From contig NW_026623089.1 of assembly GCF_023065955.2 (NCBI RefSeq), positions 34,626,767-34,690,766 on the forward strand: a stretch of 64,000 nucleotides of DNA. The letters run 5' to 3'. The number at the start of each line of letters is the position of its first letter. The first letter of the stretch is position 1. Below are positions 23,210 to 33,538 of this stretch, one piece after another. Under the pieces are notes generated by a model, which was given only the letters and a program-made list of their open reading frames with translations, was not told where the DNA came from and ran no database searches. The DNA comes from Ursus arctos (Eukaryota; Chordata; Mammalia; Carnivora; Ursidae). A program made the translations under genes and the position numbers.

Positions 23210-23693
23210 TAGAATGGCAAAAATCAACAAGGCAGGAAACAGCAATTGCTGGAGAGGATGTGGAGAAAGGGGATCCCTCCTACATTGTTGGTGGGAATGC
23301 AAGTTGGTACAGCCACTCTGGAGAACAGTGTGGAAGTCCCTTAAAAAGTTAAAAATGAGCTACCCTATGACCCAGCCATTGCACTAGTCGGTATTTACCC
23401 CAAAGATACAGAAGTAGTGAAGAGAAGGGCCATATGCACCCCAATGTTCATAGCAGCATTGTCCACAATAGCTAAATCGTGGAAGGAGCCGAGATGCCCT
23501 TCAACAGATGACTGGATTAAGAAGTTGTGGTCCATATATATATATACAATGGAATATTACTCAGCTATCAAAAAAGAAAGATTTCTCAACATTTGCTGCA
23601 ACATGGACAGCACTGAAGGAGATAATGCTAAGTGAAATAAGTCAAGCAGAGAAAGACAATTATCATATGATTTCTCTCATCTATGGAACATAA
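23210..23693 (+). pseudogene. L1 ORF2 C-terminus, forward segment
   Basis: The translation runs through 'PMFIAALSTIAKSWKEP' and ends '...QAEKDNYHMISLIYGT' at the stop near 23693, the normal C-terminus of carnivore L1 ORF2. One frameshift lies in the A/G-rich run near 23565-23585, so the first part is read in one frame (from 23417) and the last ~40 residues in another. The 3' UTR follows to 23960. Confidence 0.92.
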
Positions 23694-23999
23694 GAACTAG
23701 GATGATCGGTAGGGGAAGAAAGGGATAAAGAAAGGGGGGTAATCAGAAGGGGGAGTGAAGCATGGGAGACTATGGACTCTGAGAAACAAACTGAGGGCTT
23801 CAGAGGGGAGGGGGGTGGGGGAATGGGATAGACTGGTGATGGGTAGTAAGGAGGGCATATATTGCATGGTGCACTGGGTATTATACGCAACTAATGAATC
23901 ATCGAACCTTGCATCAGAAACCAGGGATGTACTGTATGGTGACTAACATAATGTAATAAAAAAAACATAAAAAAAAATAAAGGCAGCAGAGGGAAGGGC

Positions 24000-24820
24000 A
24001 GCAGGGGCACTTCAGCGGGGGATGGGCGTGCTGTCCCTCGGACAAGGCAATAAGAGGGTGGCCTTTTTGTAGAGAATTTCAGCTGCAATAATCCAATGGA
24101 ATAGAAAGCATTGTTGCCAAACCGAATTAGCAAATACCAGATTGTGCCGACAACTCTAAACATATCAGTGATAAAATATTCCTCTAGCTAGGGAGACCGG
24201 GTCCCCCTCCACACCTGTCCTGCCCCCACTCCAGCCTGTAGTCCACTCTCTCCTGGAGAATGAGCAAAGGAACCTGCCACCAGGGCTCCTCGCCACCCTA
24301 ACCGGCTGCCACAGGCTGGCTCCTGGGAGAGCAGAGAGGAAACCACACCTCACCCCCCAGGAGGTCATCAGTGCAGAACTCTTCTGCAGGGATCAGCATT
24401 TCCCCAGTGACCAGCAACAGGAAAGAGTAGTCACGAGCAGACTCCAGTTCAGTTCTTGGTACCTCCACCGGTACCACCAGTGAGGCTTGGTCTCTGCCAG
24501 GTGTGTGGGGGTGTCAGGGAAGGGGAAGGACGGGGTAACTGAAACAAAGCAATCTCTTTTTTAGCCAGAGCCTTTCTGCCACGTTCTCCCTGTAGTTCCC
24601 CCACTATGTCTGCTTGTGGCTTCTTCCCAGAAGTCTGGGGTTCCCCAGGTTCCCAGGAACTGTCTTCCTTGTGGTATCTGCAGCACCGTCACGCTGTGTG
24701 GAGGAGCTCGGCCCCTGAGGGAGGCAAGGGCTAGAGGCTCAGCTCTGGAGCATGAGAGAAGAGGCTACAGGCAGAAGAGGGGAGCCGGACCAGAAATTGA
24801 GGTCCTGAGCCCCAAAAACA
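24000..24820. other. Unassigned, fairly GC-rich DNA
   Basis: No repeat, exon or RNA gene is recognised. The region is C/G-rich around 24190-24360 but CpG dinucleotides are sparse. Several small frames on both strands (67-90 codons) lack domains. Confidence 0.4.
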
Positions 24821-24824
24821 AATC

Positions 24825-25160
24825 TAACACACAAAACAAATGAACAAACAAAACAGAAACAGGCTGATAAATACAGAGAGCAAACTGGTAGTTGTGTGGG
24901 GGTGGGGAGTTGGGGGAAACAGGTGAAGGGGAATAAGAGATGCAAACTTGCAGTGATGAAATATGTAAGTCACAGGGCTGAAAAGTATGGGATAGGGCAC
25001 ATAGTCAATATTACTTTTAACAACTTTGTACGGTGATAGATGGTAACAACACTTAGCGTGGTGAGCTTTGAGTAATGTATAGAATTGTGAGTCACTGTGT
25101 TGTACACCTGAAACTAATATAATATTGCATGCCAACTATACTTCAATTAAAAAAAAACAT
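24825..25160 (+). mobile_element. Old L1 3' UTR (L1MA-like)
   Basis: Reads 'gataaatacagagagcaaactggtagttg', later 'tgttgtacacctgaaactaatataatattg' and 'caactatacttcaattaaaaaaaa'. This is a different, older L1 3' end than the young copies in the window. Only the 3' UTR is present. Confidence 0.85.
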
Positions 25161-26329
25161 TTAAATCAGGACATATAAATTAAATGAATGAGACTGGCTG
25201 GTGTCAGAGGAAAAATACTGTATAGTGTTTCCTACTTGTCTAGAAGTTCTGGCCCTCTCAAGGTAGTATTCATTTTCCTGCTTTTGGTGGGCCTATGGCT
25301 ACAGGTGAATATTTCTTCTACTTGTGTTAGAAAAACAAAACCTTGGCTTCTGGTTGAGGAAAAAATCAGGAGGATGCAGGACAATGTTGTTGGAAGCAGG
25401 CTTGTCCCTTGTGGAGGTGGTGACCGCTGATCATTCCTCCAGGTTCTGGCTGCCACAGGAATGAAGTTGAATTGATGCCTGGGTCCTGTTTTGACCAAAG
25501 AGCCCAGGAGTCAGGGCTGTTACAGTGACCTCTTCTGATATTCAAGTGTTGGTTCAATTACAAACCAGTAGCAACAGCACTGGAGGAGGAGAGAAAATAC
25601 ACCAGATGTGGCCCTAAGGCCACTTGTTTTTGATGTCTGCATCAAACAAAGCGTCCTCTTTGTTCCCCAAGGGAGGTGAGATAACAATTTCCTGTGTAGG
25701 CTTTGCCTTCCTGGAGTGGGTGCTGCTGTCTCTCCCTCAGGGGGGCTGGTCATATCTCACAGCTGTTCTCAGTGAGATAAACATCCCAGGCAGTCAGTCC
25801 TGGGGCTGGTAGTCCCTAGGGAGGATTCCAAGAGTGCAGATGGTTGTGCCATTCTCTGCATCACTTTGACTTCTGTCTGGGTGGAAAATCCTTCTTGTCC
25901 TGAAGGCCATGGCCAAAGACAGCTCTAGAACGTTTATTGACAGGGATGAGGGGGTTGCCCATGGGGTTGGATGGAAGGTGGGACTTGAAACTCCCTTCGC
26001 ATAGCACTTTATATCAAGATTGAGAAAAGGCTGTAAAAAGAAAAAGAAAAGAAAAGGCTGCTCTTATCAGACTTTGAAGAGAGGGTTGCCTGAGGCCATC
26101 AGAATGTCCCCATGTCCCCAGTGGAAATGTTCTTAGGATCGGATCAGTACAAGTGTTCACACAAAGGCATCAATACACAAGAAGGTTTTATAGTGGTGTC
26201 TTTCTCAGGAATAGTTGTATTCTGGCAATTCTTTTAAGCCAAAGGAATTAATCTTTATTAGTGAAGTGCTGATCATGGCACCCTCTTTTAAAATCCTTTT
26301 AGAATTAGGTAGAAGACCTAAAAGCACTC
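25161..26329. other. Unassigned unique DNA
   Basis: No recognised repeat. Minus frames at 25232-25753 (63-88 codons) and plus frames at 25188-25812 overlap each other and carry no domain. An A/G-rich run lies near 26036-26056. Confidence 0.4.
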
Positions 26330-26610
26330 TCAACCAGTTTGGACTGGCCTCTGCTTGCTGCACTGCCCTTACCCCACACAACTAGTCCTTTCTCTCAAAC
26401 TGAGTATTTTTTTAGTTTCTTGAGTATGTGACACTCTCTCTAGCATGTCTTTATTTGGCTGCCTTCTACCCATCCTGCAGGCCACTTGAGATGTCACTTC
26501 CTCCCTAAAGCCCTGGCTGTCCATATCCCCTCCCACTTCCCCAAGACTGGGCTAAGTACCCTTGCTGTGTACTCTTCCTAACCATACAGTTGAGTTGTAT
26601 CATATCATGC
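26330..26610 (+). repeat. L2 LINE, left part, interrupted by an ERVL provirus
   Basis: The stretch with 'gccacttgagatgtcacttcctccctaaagcc' and 'tgggctaagtacccttgctgtgtactcttc' resembles L2 upstream of its terminus. The L2 terminus itself appears after the provirus at 33539-33700 in the same orientation. Confidence 0.55.
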
Positions 26611-26700
26611 TGTTGTGGCTGAGTTCCCCAGGAAGCAGATGCAGCACTGTAGTTAGGCGTGGAAAAGGCTGGGGAGTGACACCCATGAACAGAGAAGGGG
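26611..26700 (-). mobile_element. ERVL 3' LTR (MLT2-like), terminal fragment
   Basis: The plus-strand text 'tgttgtggctgagttccccaggaagcagatgcag' aligns with 'tgttgcaagttaaattctctgggaagtagatgctg' at the inner end of the opposite LTR (32895). This identifies it as the distal end of the 3' LTR of the minus-strand provirus. It is cut at about 26700 by a MaLR insertion. Confidence 0.65.
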
Positions 26701-26993
26701 AGGGTATGCCATAGCAAATCGCCACAAACTTGGTGGCTTAGGACAACAGAAATGTATTCTCTCACAGTTTTAGAGGCCAGAAATTCAAAATCAAGGTGTC
26801 AGCAGGGTGGTATTCCCTCTGAAGGCTCTAGAGGACAATCTGTTTCTTTCTTCTTCCAGCTTCTAGGAGCCCTAGACATCCTTGGCTTGCAGCTGTCTTA
26901 GTCCAATCTCTGACTTCATATTCACATGGCCTTCTCTGTCTCTCTCTTCTGTGTGTCCCTCTTAAAAGGATACCCGTGATTACATTTAGGGCC
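26701..26993 (-). mobile_element. MaLR/MLT1-like LTR, first part
   Basis: On the plus strand 'ccacaaacttggtggcttaggacaacagaaatgtattctctcacagttttagaggcc' is the reverse complement of the end of an MLT1-type LTR. It stops at a second, nested LTR at 26994 and continues at 27536. Confidence 0.75.
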
Positions 26994-27535
26994 TGCTGGG
27001 GAAGGTCAATTTTCCATAATCTTCAAGTTTCTCTTGGCTGCTCTAAGAAATTGGCATGAGACAGATGAATGGGAGAAAATAAAATCCAATTATGTACATA
27101 TGGGAGTTCCATGAGAATCTGAGCCCCACAGGCAGTCCGGCAATTGAGGCATATATGCCATCCAGAGCTAAGGAGAAGGGGGTAAGGGTCTGGGACTTCA
27201 AAGGGAAGGAAAACATTCACAGGAAGATGAAAAGAGGAAATGTTTGGTAAACAAATATTTGCCAGGCCATACAGAAACAATAGAACACAGACAGGAATTT
27301 TAACAAACATACTTTGCTAAGTTCCTCCCTGTCTACCACACCTAGTTCATATTATACTGCAGTTGTCCATGGTGACAGCTCCCTTCCTGGAGCAGGTCCT
27401 CTATCCACATTCTTTCAGGCAGTTAGGGGGAAGGTCAAAAGTTCTTTTTGAGCCTACTGTTTCTTAAAAATAACCAACCTAAAATAACCCACATGCCGAG
27501 GAGATACATTTTGGGGTAAATTTTGCTCCCCTACA
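26994..27535 (-). mobile_element. Solo LTR of 542 bp nested in the MLT1-like LTR
   Basis: On the minus strand it starts TGTAGGGG and ends CCCCAGCA, near-perfect inverted termini. The flanking 5-mers gggcc (26989-26993) and ggtcc (27536-27540) match at 4 of 5. The MLT1-like sequence is continuous across it once removed. Its partner copy in the window is at 5424-5963. A 95-codon frame at 27023-27310 is read through it. Confidence 0.75.
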
Positions 27536-27693
27536 GGTCCATCTGGATCATCCAGAATGGTTTCCTCTTTGTCTTAAAATTCCTTAATTTATTCACATTA
27601 GGAAAGACTCTTTTTTCCAAATAAGGTAATTTTCACAGATTCCAGGAATCAGGATACAGACATTTATTTTTGGGGGGACATATATGGACTGCA
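27536..27693 (-). mobile_element. MaLR/MLT1-like LTR, second part
   Basis: Continues with 'ccatctggatcatccagaatgg', 'cttaatttattcacattagg' and 'gattccaggaatcaggatacagac', the reverse complement of the 5' half of an MLT1-type LTR, ending '...atggactgca'. The 5-mer gggag is found at 26698-26702 and 27694-27698 and may be its target duplication. Confidence 0.65.
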
Positions 27694-27698
27694 GGGAG

Positions 27699-27928
27699 GA
27701 AACAGGTTTGGATAGGAAGGGCTTTCTTCTTGAGAGGAAACTTAAAAGAGGGAAGTTAGTGAGACAGACTATAGCTCTTCATTGATGCATCTGGTCCTTG
27801 GGCTACACCTGGTACTCATTGTGCCTTCTTTCAAGATCCATCCTGAATTCTCTTTGCCCTCAGTGGCCATCTTTCCTGGTCTAGGTAGCCTACCCAGCAC
27901 CGAGACTTAAGCTTTGAGCCCATGGTAA
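27699..27928 (-). mobile_element. ERVL 3' region between dUTPase-like segment and LTR
   Basis: The remainder of the 3' LTR and the untranslated tract of the provirus should lie here. Sequence such as 'gatgcatctggtccttgggctacacctgg' belongs to the same minus-strand element by position, but I could not fix the LTR/internal boundary or a polypurine tract. Confidence 0.4.
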
Positions 27929-28381
27929 CTACTCTTTCTCAAGCCAGGATTGCAGCTCTTGTCCATTCATGGTCACAGTTGGTCCAGGGAGTACTGAAAG
28001 GTCCCTAGGTCCATCAGCTGGATTTCTCCTGCCCCCATTGGGTAAATGCAGCACTTCTTCCTTCTGGATGGGCAGAGTCCACACCCCTGGCAAGATGATG
28101 GTTCCTCTTCTTGCCTGCTGATCTCTGAACACAAGAAGCCCACAGTGCTCATGTAGCAACCATAGCTTATAGTTCAACTGTGGTGTCCCTGGTGAGAGGG
28201 TATCCTCCTTGGGTATCAGGATTCCTAATCCTGCAGAGCCTAGAGATGCAGGGATGTGGAACATAAAGTCCCCCAGGGTGTCACTGGGAGAGATGGTAAG
28301 TGAAGTCATTTCTGCTGATATTCCTTGGCTCCCCAAGTCATGTATTCTTCCTAACTGGAACTTAGTGTTCCAGAGACTCAT
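27929..28381 (-). pseudogene. ERVL dUTPase-like segment, decayed
   Basis: A 150-codon open stretch on the minus strand lies downstream of the integrase part, where ERVL-type elements are known to carry a dUTPase-like domain. Visible features are the block 'SAGLGILIPKEDTLSPG', a downstream Leu/His-rich strand region, and 'GTIILPGVWTLPIQKEE', resembling trimeric dUTPase strand motifs. It is in a different phase from the integrase frame, so at least one indel separates them. The segment is a fossil; it starts at no defined start codon and is cut off from an intact pol. Confidence 0.6.
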
Positions 28382-28900
28382 ATAAAGGTCTCTGCTTTAA
28401 TGTGTATAGTGTATTCGGGAGGATGACACGCCATTCTCCTGGGCTATTGTTGCCTCTGGGCTGGTGTTTCACTTGTACCATCAGCAGGCAATTCCAATGC
28501 CTTATCAGAATGGCAGCTTCTGGGTAGTGGGGTATGTGATACAACCAGTGAATCCTATGGCCAAGGGCCCATTCCCACACCTTCTGTCTCATAAAGTGAG
28601 TTCCCTGGTTGGATGCTATGTTTTATGGTATTCCATGCAGTGGGTCAGGCATTCTGTAAGCTCCTGGATAGTGGTACTGGCTGAAGCTCTGTGAGTAGGA
28701 AAGGCAAATCCACATTTAGAATACCTATCTGTTCCTGTACAAGGAACCAATTGCACTTCCAGGAAAGAAGGGGCCAATGTAGTCAACTTGCCAACAAGTA
28801 GCTTTCTGGTCTCCTCTAGGAATAGTATCATACTGGGAGCTTGGCTTTTGTTTCTGGTTATTGGCAAATTGGACATGTATAGGCAGTAGTAGCTAGATGA
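28362..28900 (-). pseudogene. ERVL pol, integrase region, decayed
   Basis: Two minus-strand pieces are readable. 28616-28876 contains 'GTDRYSKCGFAFPTHRASAS', the core region around the first catalytic aspartate. 28362-28592 contains 'WALGHRIHWLYHIPHYPEAA', followed by a tryptophan-asparagine motif where the catalytic glutamate of the DDE triad would be expected but is not seen. A phase change and stops separate the pieces, so the integrase is inactive. Confidence 0.75.
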
Positions 28901-28929
28901 ATACTGTAAGTGGGGGTCTATGCTGTTGT

Positions 28930-29465
28930 GCCCATGCGCAGCTTGAGAGGCAGACTTCTAAGAAGGCTACCAAAGATCCCTGCCTTCTGGTATTCATACT
29001 CTTGTATAATTCCCTGTCCTTGTGTGTGGTCTGGACCTAGTGACTCATTTCAAACAAATAGAACACAGCAAAAATGATAGGATGTCACCTCAGGAATTAG
29101 GTTATAAACAACTGTCACTTCTATCTTGATGGCATTCTCTCTCTCTCTCTGGCCTCTACCTTGCTCACTCTGATGAATCCAGCTTCTGTACAGAGAGTTC
29201 CATGTGGCAAAGAACTGAGGCCTTTAGTCACACAACCTGTGAGAAACTCAATCCTGTCAATAACCATAAGAGTAAGCTTGGAAGCATGTCCTTCCCCAGT
29301 TGAGCCTTGACATGAAACCACATCCTTGACTAAAAAACACCTTGGGATGGTAGCCCGTGAGAGAACCCAGCTAAGCCATGCCTGGATTCTGGATGTACGG
29401 AAACTAAGATGATAAATGTGGTTGTTTTAAGCCACTAAGCTTTAGACTACATTTTTAGTGTGCCC
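28930..29465 (+). mobile_element. MaLR/MLT1-like solo LTR inserted in ERVL pol
   Basis: Runs from 'gcagacttctaagaaggctaccaaagatccctg' through 'ggtctggacctagtgactc' to 'gccatgcctggattctgg' and 'gataaatgtggttgttttaagccactaagc', the order of an old MaLR/ERVL LTR on the plus strand. It separates the RNase H and integrase parts of the minus-strand provirus. The 7-mer tgcccat flanks it (28929-28935 and 29461-29467) and may mark the insertion site. Confidence 0.75.
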
Positions 29466-29655
29466 ATTGTGCAAGGACAGGGATGGCCACTAACAAGGCA
29501 TAATTGACTAAGAGAAACGGACTGAGTCATTTTGTCTGTTTGGTTGTTTAGTGCCTCTTCTATGGTGGATGTTCTCTGGTGGGCATTCACATGTAATGCA
29601 AAGATGTTCAGAGTTTGTGCTCAGTTCCCACAACGAGCATCCACCTGCCTCTACT

Positions 29656-30350
29656 CTAGACATCCTGGTTCAGTTTACCAACTTCTTTCTTCCAGTTCTG
29701 TGGCCAACAAGCCAGGCCATTTGCCACTGCCCATGAGTCCACACGTCTTCTAACCTCAGGCCCATTCTCCTTCCAGAGCGGAGGAGCAGGTACCCTGCTT
29801 GCAGTTCTCTTTCTATTGTCATTCAAGGCTACTGCTGAGTGAGGTTGTAGAGCAGTTGCCATCCATTTTTGGTTTATACCCACATACTGAGCCAACTCAT
29901 CCACACACAAAGGGCAGGCTTTTCCTTTCACCTTCAGCTGGCCTTAGGGGATCAGCTACACAGCCATAGTTATAAGATGAGGTAGGAGCATCAGTTCAAC
30001 TATAACGGGTGGCATGAGTTCTGGGATACCTGTTTAAGCTTATTTCTGCCGCTCTCCTGTGCTTGGACCCAGAGGTAGCCTGGACCTCCTGCAGAACCCT
30101 TATCTGCAGTAATGGCCCAGTCTATGGGCTGGAGCAGTATTTTCAGGTATGGAATATGTTGCCTCCAGACTCTGAAGAAACCTCCCAGGCATTGTGCTTT
30201 CTTGTTTTTAGTAGGGATGCAAGACACAGAAATTTGTCTTTTACTTTGGAAAGAATGTCTACCATAATCTGAAACTAGGATCCCTAAAAGCTTTACTGAA
30301 GTGCCTGGTTCCTGAATCTTCCAGGATTTATCTGTCACTCTTGGAAGCAC
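29656..30350 (-). pseudogene. ERVL pol, connection and RNase H region, decayed
   Basis: The minus-strand frame at 30000-30350 includes 'EPGTSVKLLGILVSDYG' and 'FFRVWRQHIPYLKILLQPID', typical of the RT thumb/connection of class III retroviruses. The frame at 29656-29931 includes 'RRRVDSWAVANGLACWPQNW', the RNase H C-terminal region with its Asp/Trp pair. Several stops and phase changes interrupt it. Confidence 0.7.
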
Positions 30351-30399
30351 ATCTGTCTTACCAAGTCTTCCAATGTGGTAGTCACCTTTTGCTTATCAT

Positions 30400-30830
30400 G
30401 TCATCAACCTAATGGGTCAATGTGATATTGATAGTATATCAATATCAATGCGATATTCTTCATATTATCCAGATGGTCTAGATCTCTAGGGACTGTATTA
30501 TTACAGAAGGCAGGAGAGTTAACATTGCCTTGGAGCAAAATGTATAATGTTGCCCATTCCATTTGAATGTGAGTTGTTTCTAATGGCCTTTTTAAACTGG
30601 GAATGAAAAGCATGCATTTTCCAAGTCAGTGGTTAAATACCACAGACCTGAGGCCATATTTATTTGCTCCAGCAGTGGTACTATATCTGGTACAGCAGAT
30701 GTGATCAGGGCTACTATTGGTTGCACTTGCAGTAGTCTATAGTCATTGCTTAGGATTCATTCAGCTTCTGTAGGGGCCAGACTGGGGAATTAAATGGAGA
30801 TGTGATACAGCCCACCATCCCTGCTACACC
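30400..30830 (-). pseudogene. ERVL pol, reverse transcriptase core, decayed
   Basis: The frame at 30404-30613 contains 'ILLQGNVNSPAFCNN', corresponding to the palm-domain motif preceding the active site. The catalytic YxDD position is degenerate: the visible text is 'YYQYHID', so the aspartate pair is lost. The region just upstream (30614-30830) continues the same element with stops. Confidence 0.7.
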
Positions 30831-32875
30831 TTGAGATCTTTAATCCCCACTCTTCCCTCCAGGATGCAATGCCATTTTTTATTTATTTATCATAACCAGA
30901 AATTTCTGAGACTTCAACTTGACCTTCTCCATTATGACAGAGACCAAGACCAAGGATCCAATGTAGGAATTACATCAACTGTCAAGTGTAATAATCCTAA
31001 TTATACATTTGGGAACAGGAGAAGTGACCACTATGTGGATCCAAGTGACCACTAAGTGGATCCATGGACCAGTGTACTCACTCTAAGCCATATTTTGGTC
31101 AGGAGTCCACTTACTGCCTTATGCTCATGCTCTCCCACTGCAAACAGGGAGGGACCATGATGGTGTTTCAGTCTTTAGGCATCAATGACAATTCAGATCC
31201 TGTGTCCAACAGTTTTTGGAAGGTCAGGCTATTTCTCTTTCTCCAATGCATAGTCAATCAAGTAAATGGCAATAAGACTTTTTGGGGAAGGACTTGGGTA
31301 TCACTACACTGTATAATTGCCCTAGTCTTGTAGAGTCCTTCTTCCCAGAGATTTAGTCATTTGTCAGACAACAGGTTTTGAATCTGAAAACCAGCTCAGG
31401 TGTGGCATCTTGGCAGGGTTGTCCTGACTTTGTATTGGTGAGATGGCCCTAGCCTTCTGCTCATTCATTCTCCCTCCCTTTGATTATATATATTTAATGA
31501 GCACTCTAGTTGGCTGCATATCTATTTTGTTCCTAGGAATGCTGACTTCTATTCACCGTCTCCATGATGTTCTCTCTATAGTTAAGGCCCTCCAGGCTGC
31601 CACTCTGTTCTTGTCAGTTGTCATGATAATTACAACCACCTGGCTTCTGGTGGTTAAGCACCACCACCTGGCACTAATTGCTTTGGAGGAGCCCAACATC
31701 CCCACAGCTATCAGTGAGCCAAGTTCTGTGACAGACTCTCCTATTGTCAGCCCCAGAGGAGAGCCACCACTGAACCACTTAGTGATGATGGTCATGTCCC
31801 TCTCACCAGCACATTCTCAGTGGCCTTGGTAAATGGTGTGTCTTCTGATTGGCCTTATGGCCTCACATATTACACCCATTCCTGCAAGCCCACTTCCTGG
31901 AGCCTTCTAATTTCTTCCCCTATGTCTGCCATGGCACTCAGGCATTCCAGTCTTTCAGCATGGGCCATCACTTTCTTCAGGCTTCTAGAAGCCACCCTAA
32001 GAGCAAGTTTGTATTGCTTCTTGGAGTGTTTCTTATATCTCAAGAGAGTGACCCAAGTCCAAATACTCTCCCTTATTCAGACTTATGTTCCAGCCCCCTT
32101 GATCAAGCACCAAATCTCATGTTCTAGTGTCTTGGGGGTTATGGTCGCTTTATTCCCTTATCAGGCCTAGTCTGTCCCTGACTGGGTTGAGCTGTGACTT
32201 AACCCTGATTGTAGCCTGATGTCCAGGACAGGAACAGGGAGGCTACCTGTTGCCTTTCGGGAGAAAGCCCTCTGTATCGCTTTCCTGCATTAGCAATATG
32301 CTAGCTCTTGAATGATTGAGGCGAGTCACCCCTACAGGCTCAGAAGGTTCAGAGGAGTCTAGGGAATATCCCATGTGTCGTGTCATGATCTCAGGTTTTG
32401 CCAACCAGGGCCTGACTTTGGCATAACAGCCCTGCCCTTGACTGAGCATTGAATGGTCTTTGAAGTTCAGTAGCTATTAAATCCTGGGTTTCACTTTCAG
32501 CTTTTCTGCTCACCCACAGTAAGAGTGCTCCTTTGCAGGGGCTCCCTTCTTACTTAGTTTTAGCTGCTAACTGTTCTCAACTTTTCACTATCTTCCTATT
32601 GGTTATCACTGCAACTTAGTGATAATCATCCAAGTCCATTATCTTTATACTTAAATGCCTCAAAGTACATTTCAAATGCTTGAATCAGTTCACTCTCCTC
32701 TGTCTACAGGCCCTCCCACCTCACCGAGGGTGAAACTTTTAACAACTAGACTGCCACCTCATGCCAAAGACTGCCTTCAAACCACCTACCACCAGGGATG
32801 GGGGCAGGGTCCTCATAACCAATTGGGTGTGAGTGATACAGTTTCCAAACCTTTCTCGTACTCCTGGCTTTCTTG
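30831..32875 (-). pseudogene. ERVL internal region, gag/protease part, strongly decayed
   Basis: By position between the reverse transcriptase and the 5' LTR this should be gag and protease. Only short minus frames remain (for example 31553-31795 and 32243-32449), with no confident motif. The plus-strand frames of up to 129 codons at 31443-32170 are antisense readings of this region and should not be annotated as genes. Confidence 0.45.
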
Positions 32876-32894
32876 GATCATTCTTGGTACAAAC
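32876..32894 (-). other. Probable degenerate ERVL primer-binding site
   Basis: Directly next to the inner edge of the 5' LTR, the minus strand reads 'gtttgtaccaagaatgatc'. This position is where a primer-binding site belongs, and the ERVL group is known to use tRNA-Leu. The match is degraded and was judged by eye. Confidence 0.35.
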
Positions 32895-33538
32895 TGTTGC
32901 AAGTTAAATTCTCTGGGAAGTAGATGCTGAATGGAGTTAGAAGTGCAAAATATTTATTGGGAAGTAATACTTGTGAAAAGAAAAGGGGCCAACTCAAGAT
33001 TATGTAGAGAAAGCCATCAGACCAGGATCAAGACACGACAAAAGCTCCACTAATCCAGCAAGAGTACCTATTAACACAGTCTGAGGTTGAATGAAAACGG
33101 GGAGACCCCTGTACCACTGCCTTGCTCAGTCATTGGCTGGGGAGTAAGGTAACCAGGTATTCAGTTAAATTTACATTTCAGATAAGTAAGGATTTTTTTT
33201 AAGTATATCCCATGCAATATTTGGGGAATACATATCTTTAAAAAAATAGTCACTATTTATCTGAAATACTAATTTACCTAGGTGTCCTGTGCTTTTATTT
33301 GCTAAATCTGGCAACTCTAGCTGGGGGTCACCCCAGGAAGTGCACACTCTCAGCTACCATTGTTTCACTCAGCCATGGCCTGGGAGCCACCCTGAGAATA
33401 GTGTGACCTTAGCTTGAAAGCTGAGGGGGACCTGAAGGTGCTAAGTGCTGGAGGCTGTCAGCTAACCATACTCCCAGTAGCTGGGCAGCAAGTCCTTTCT
33501 TGAAGGGAGAACAGAGCAGAAGATTTCCGCATCTGACA
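32895..33538 (-). mobile_element. ERVL 5' LTR (MLT2-like) carrying a hairpin insert
   Basis: On the minus strand the LTR begins TGTCAGATG near 33538 and ends ...CAACA at 32895. The inner 70 bp aligns with the 3' LTR fragment at 26611-26700. The length of ~644 bp exceeds the usual MLT2 length by about the size of the palindromic insert at 33150-33325. The 5-mers outside the provirus, catgc (26606-26610) and cattt (33539 on), are only a weak target-duplication match. Confidence 0.65.
33150..33325. mobile_element. Imperfect palindromic element inside the ERVL LTR
   Basis: The left arm 'accaggtattcagttaaatttacatttcagata' and right arm 'tatctgaaatactaatttacctaggtgtcctg' are inverted copies around an AT-rich centre with its own 'aagtatatccc'/'ggaatacatatctt' inversion. 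The block 'gcttttatttgctaaatctggcaactct' ends it. It looks like a MITE-type element; I do not name the family. Confidence 0.55.

Larger units (their letters stand above)
21963..23992 (+). mobile_element. 5'-inverted (twin-primed) L1 insertion with 15-bp TSD
   Basis: The element is flanked by taaaggcagcagagg at 21963-21977 and 23978-23992, with an A-rich tail just before the second copy. The part from 21978 to about 23208 is L1 ORF2 in reverse orientation; from about 23208 to 23977 it is the 3' end of ORF2 plus the 3' UTR in forward orientation. In L1 coordinates the inverted piece ends almost exactly where the forward piece starts, with only a few bases lost between them. The target 'cttaaag' fits the L1 endonuclease preference. 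This is the standard product of twin priming. Confidence 0.95.

Noticed and set aside
31443..32170. Plus-strand frames of 92-129 codons with hydrophobic stretches
   Set aside because: They are antisense to the decayed internal region of the minus-strand ERVL.
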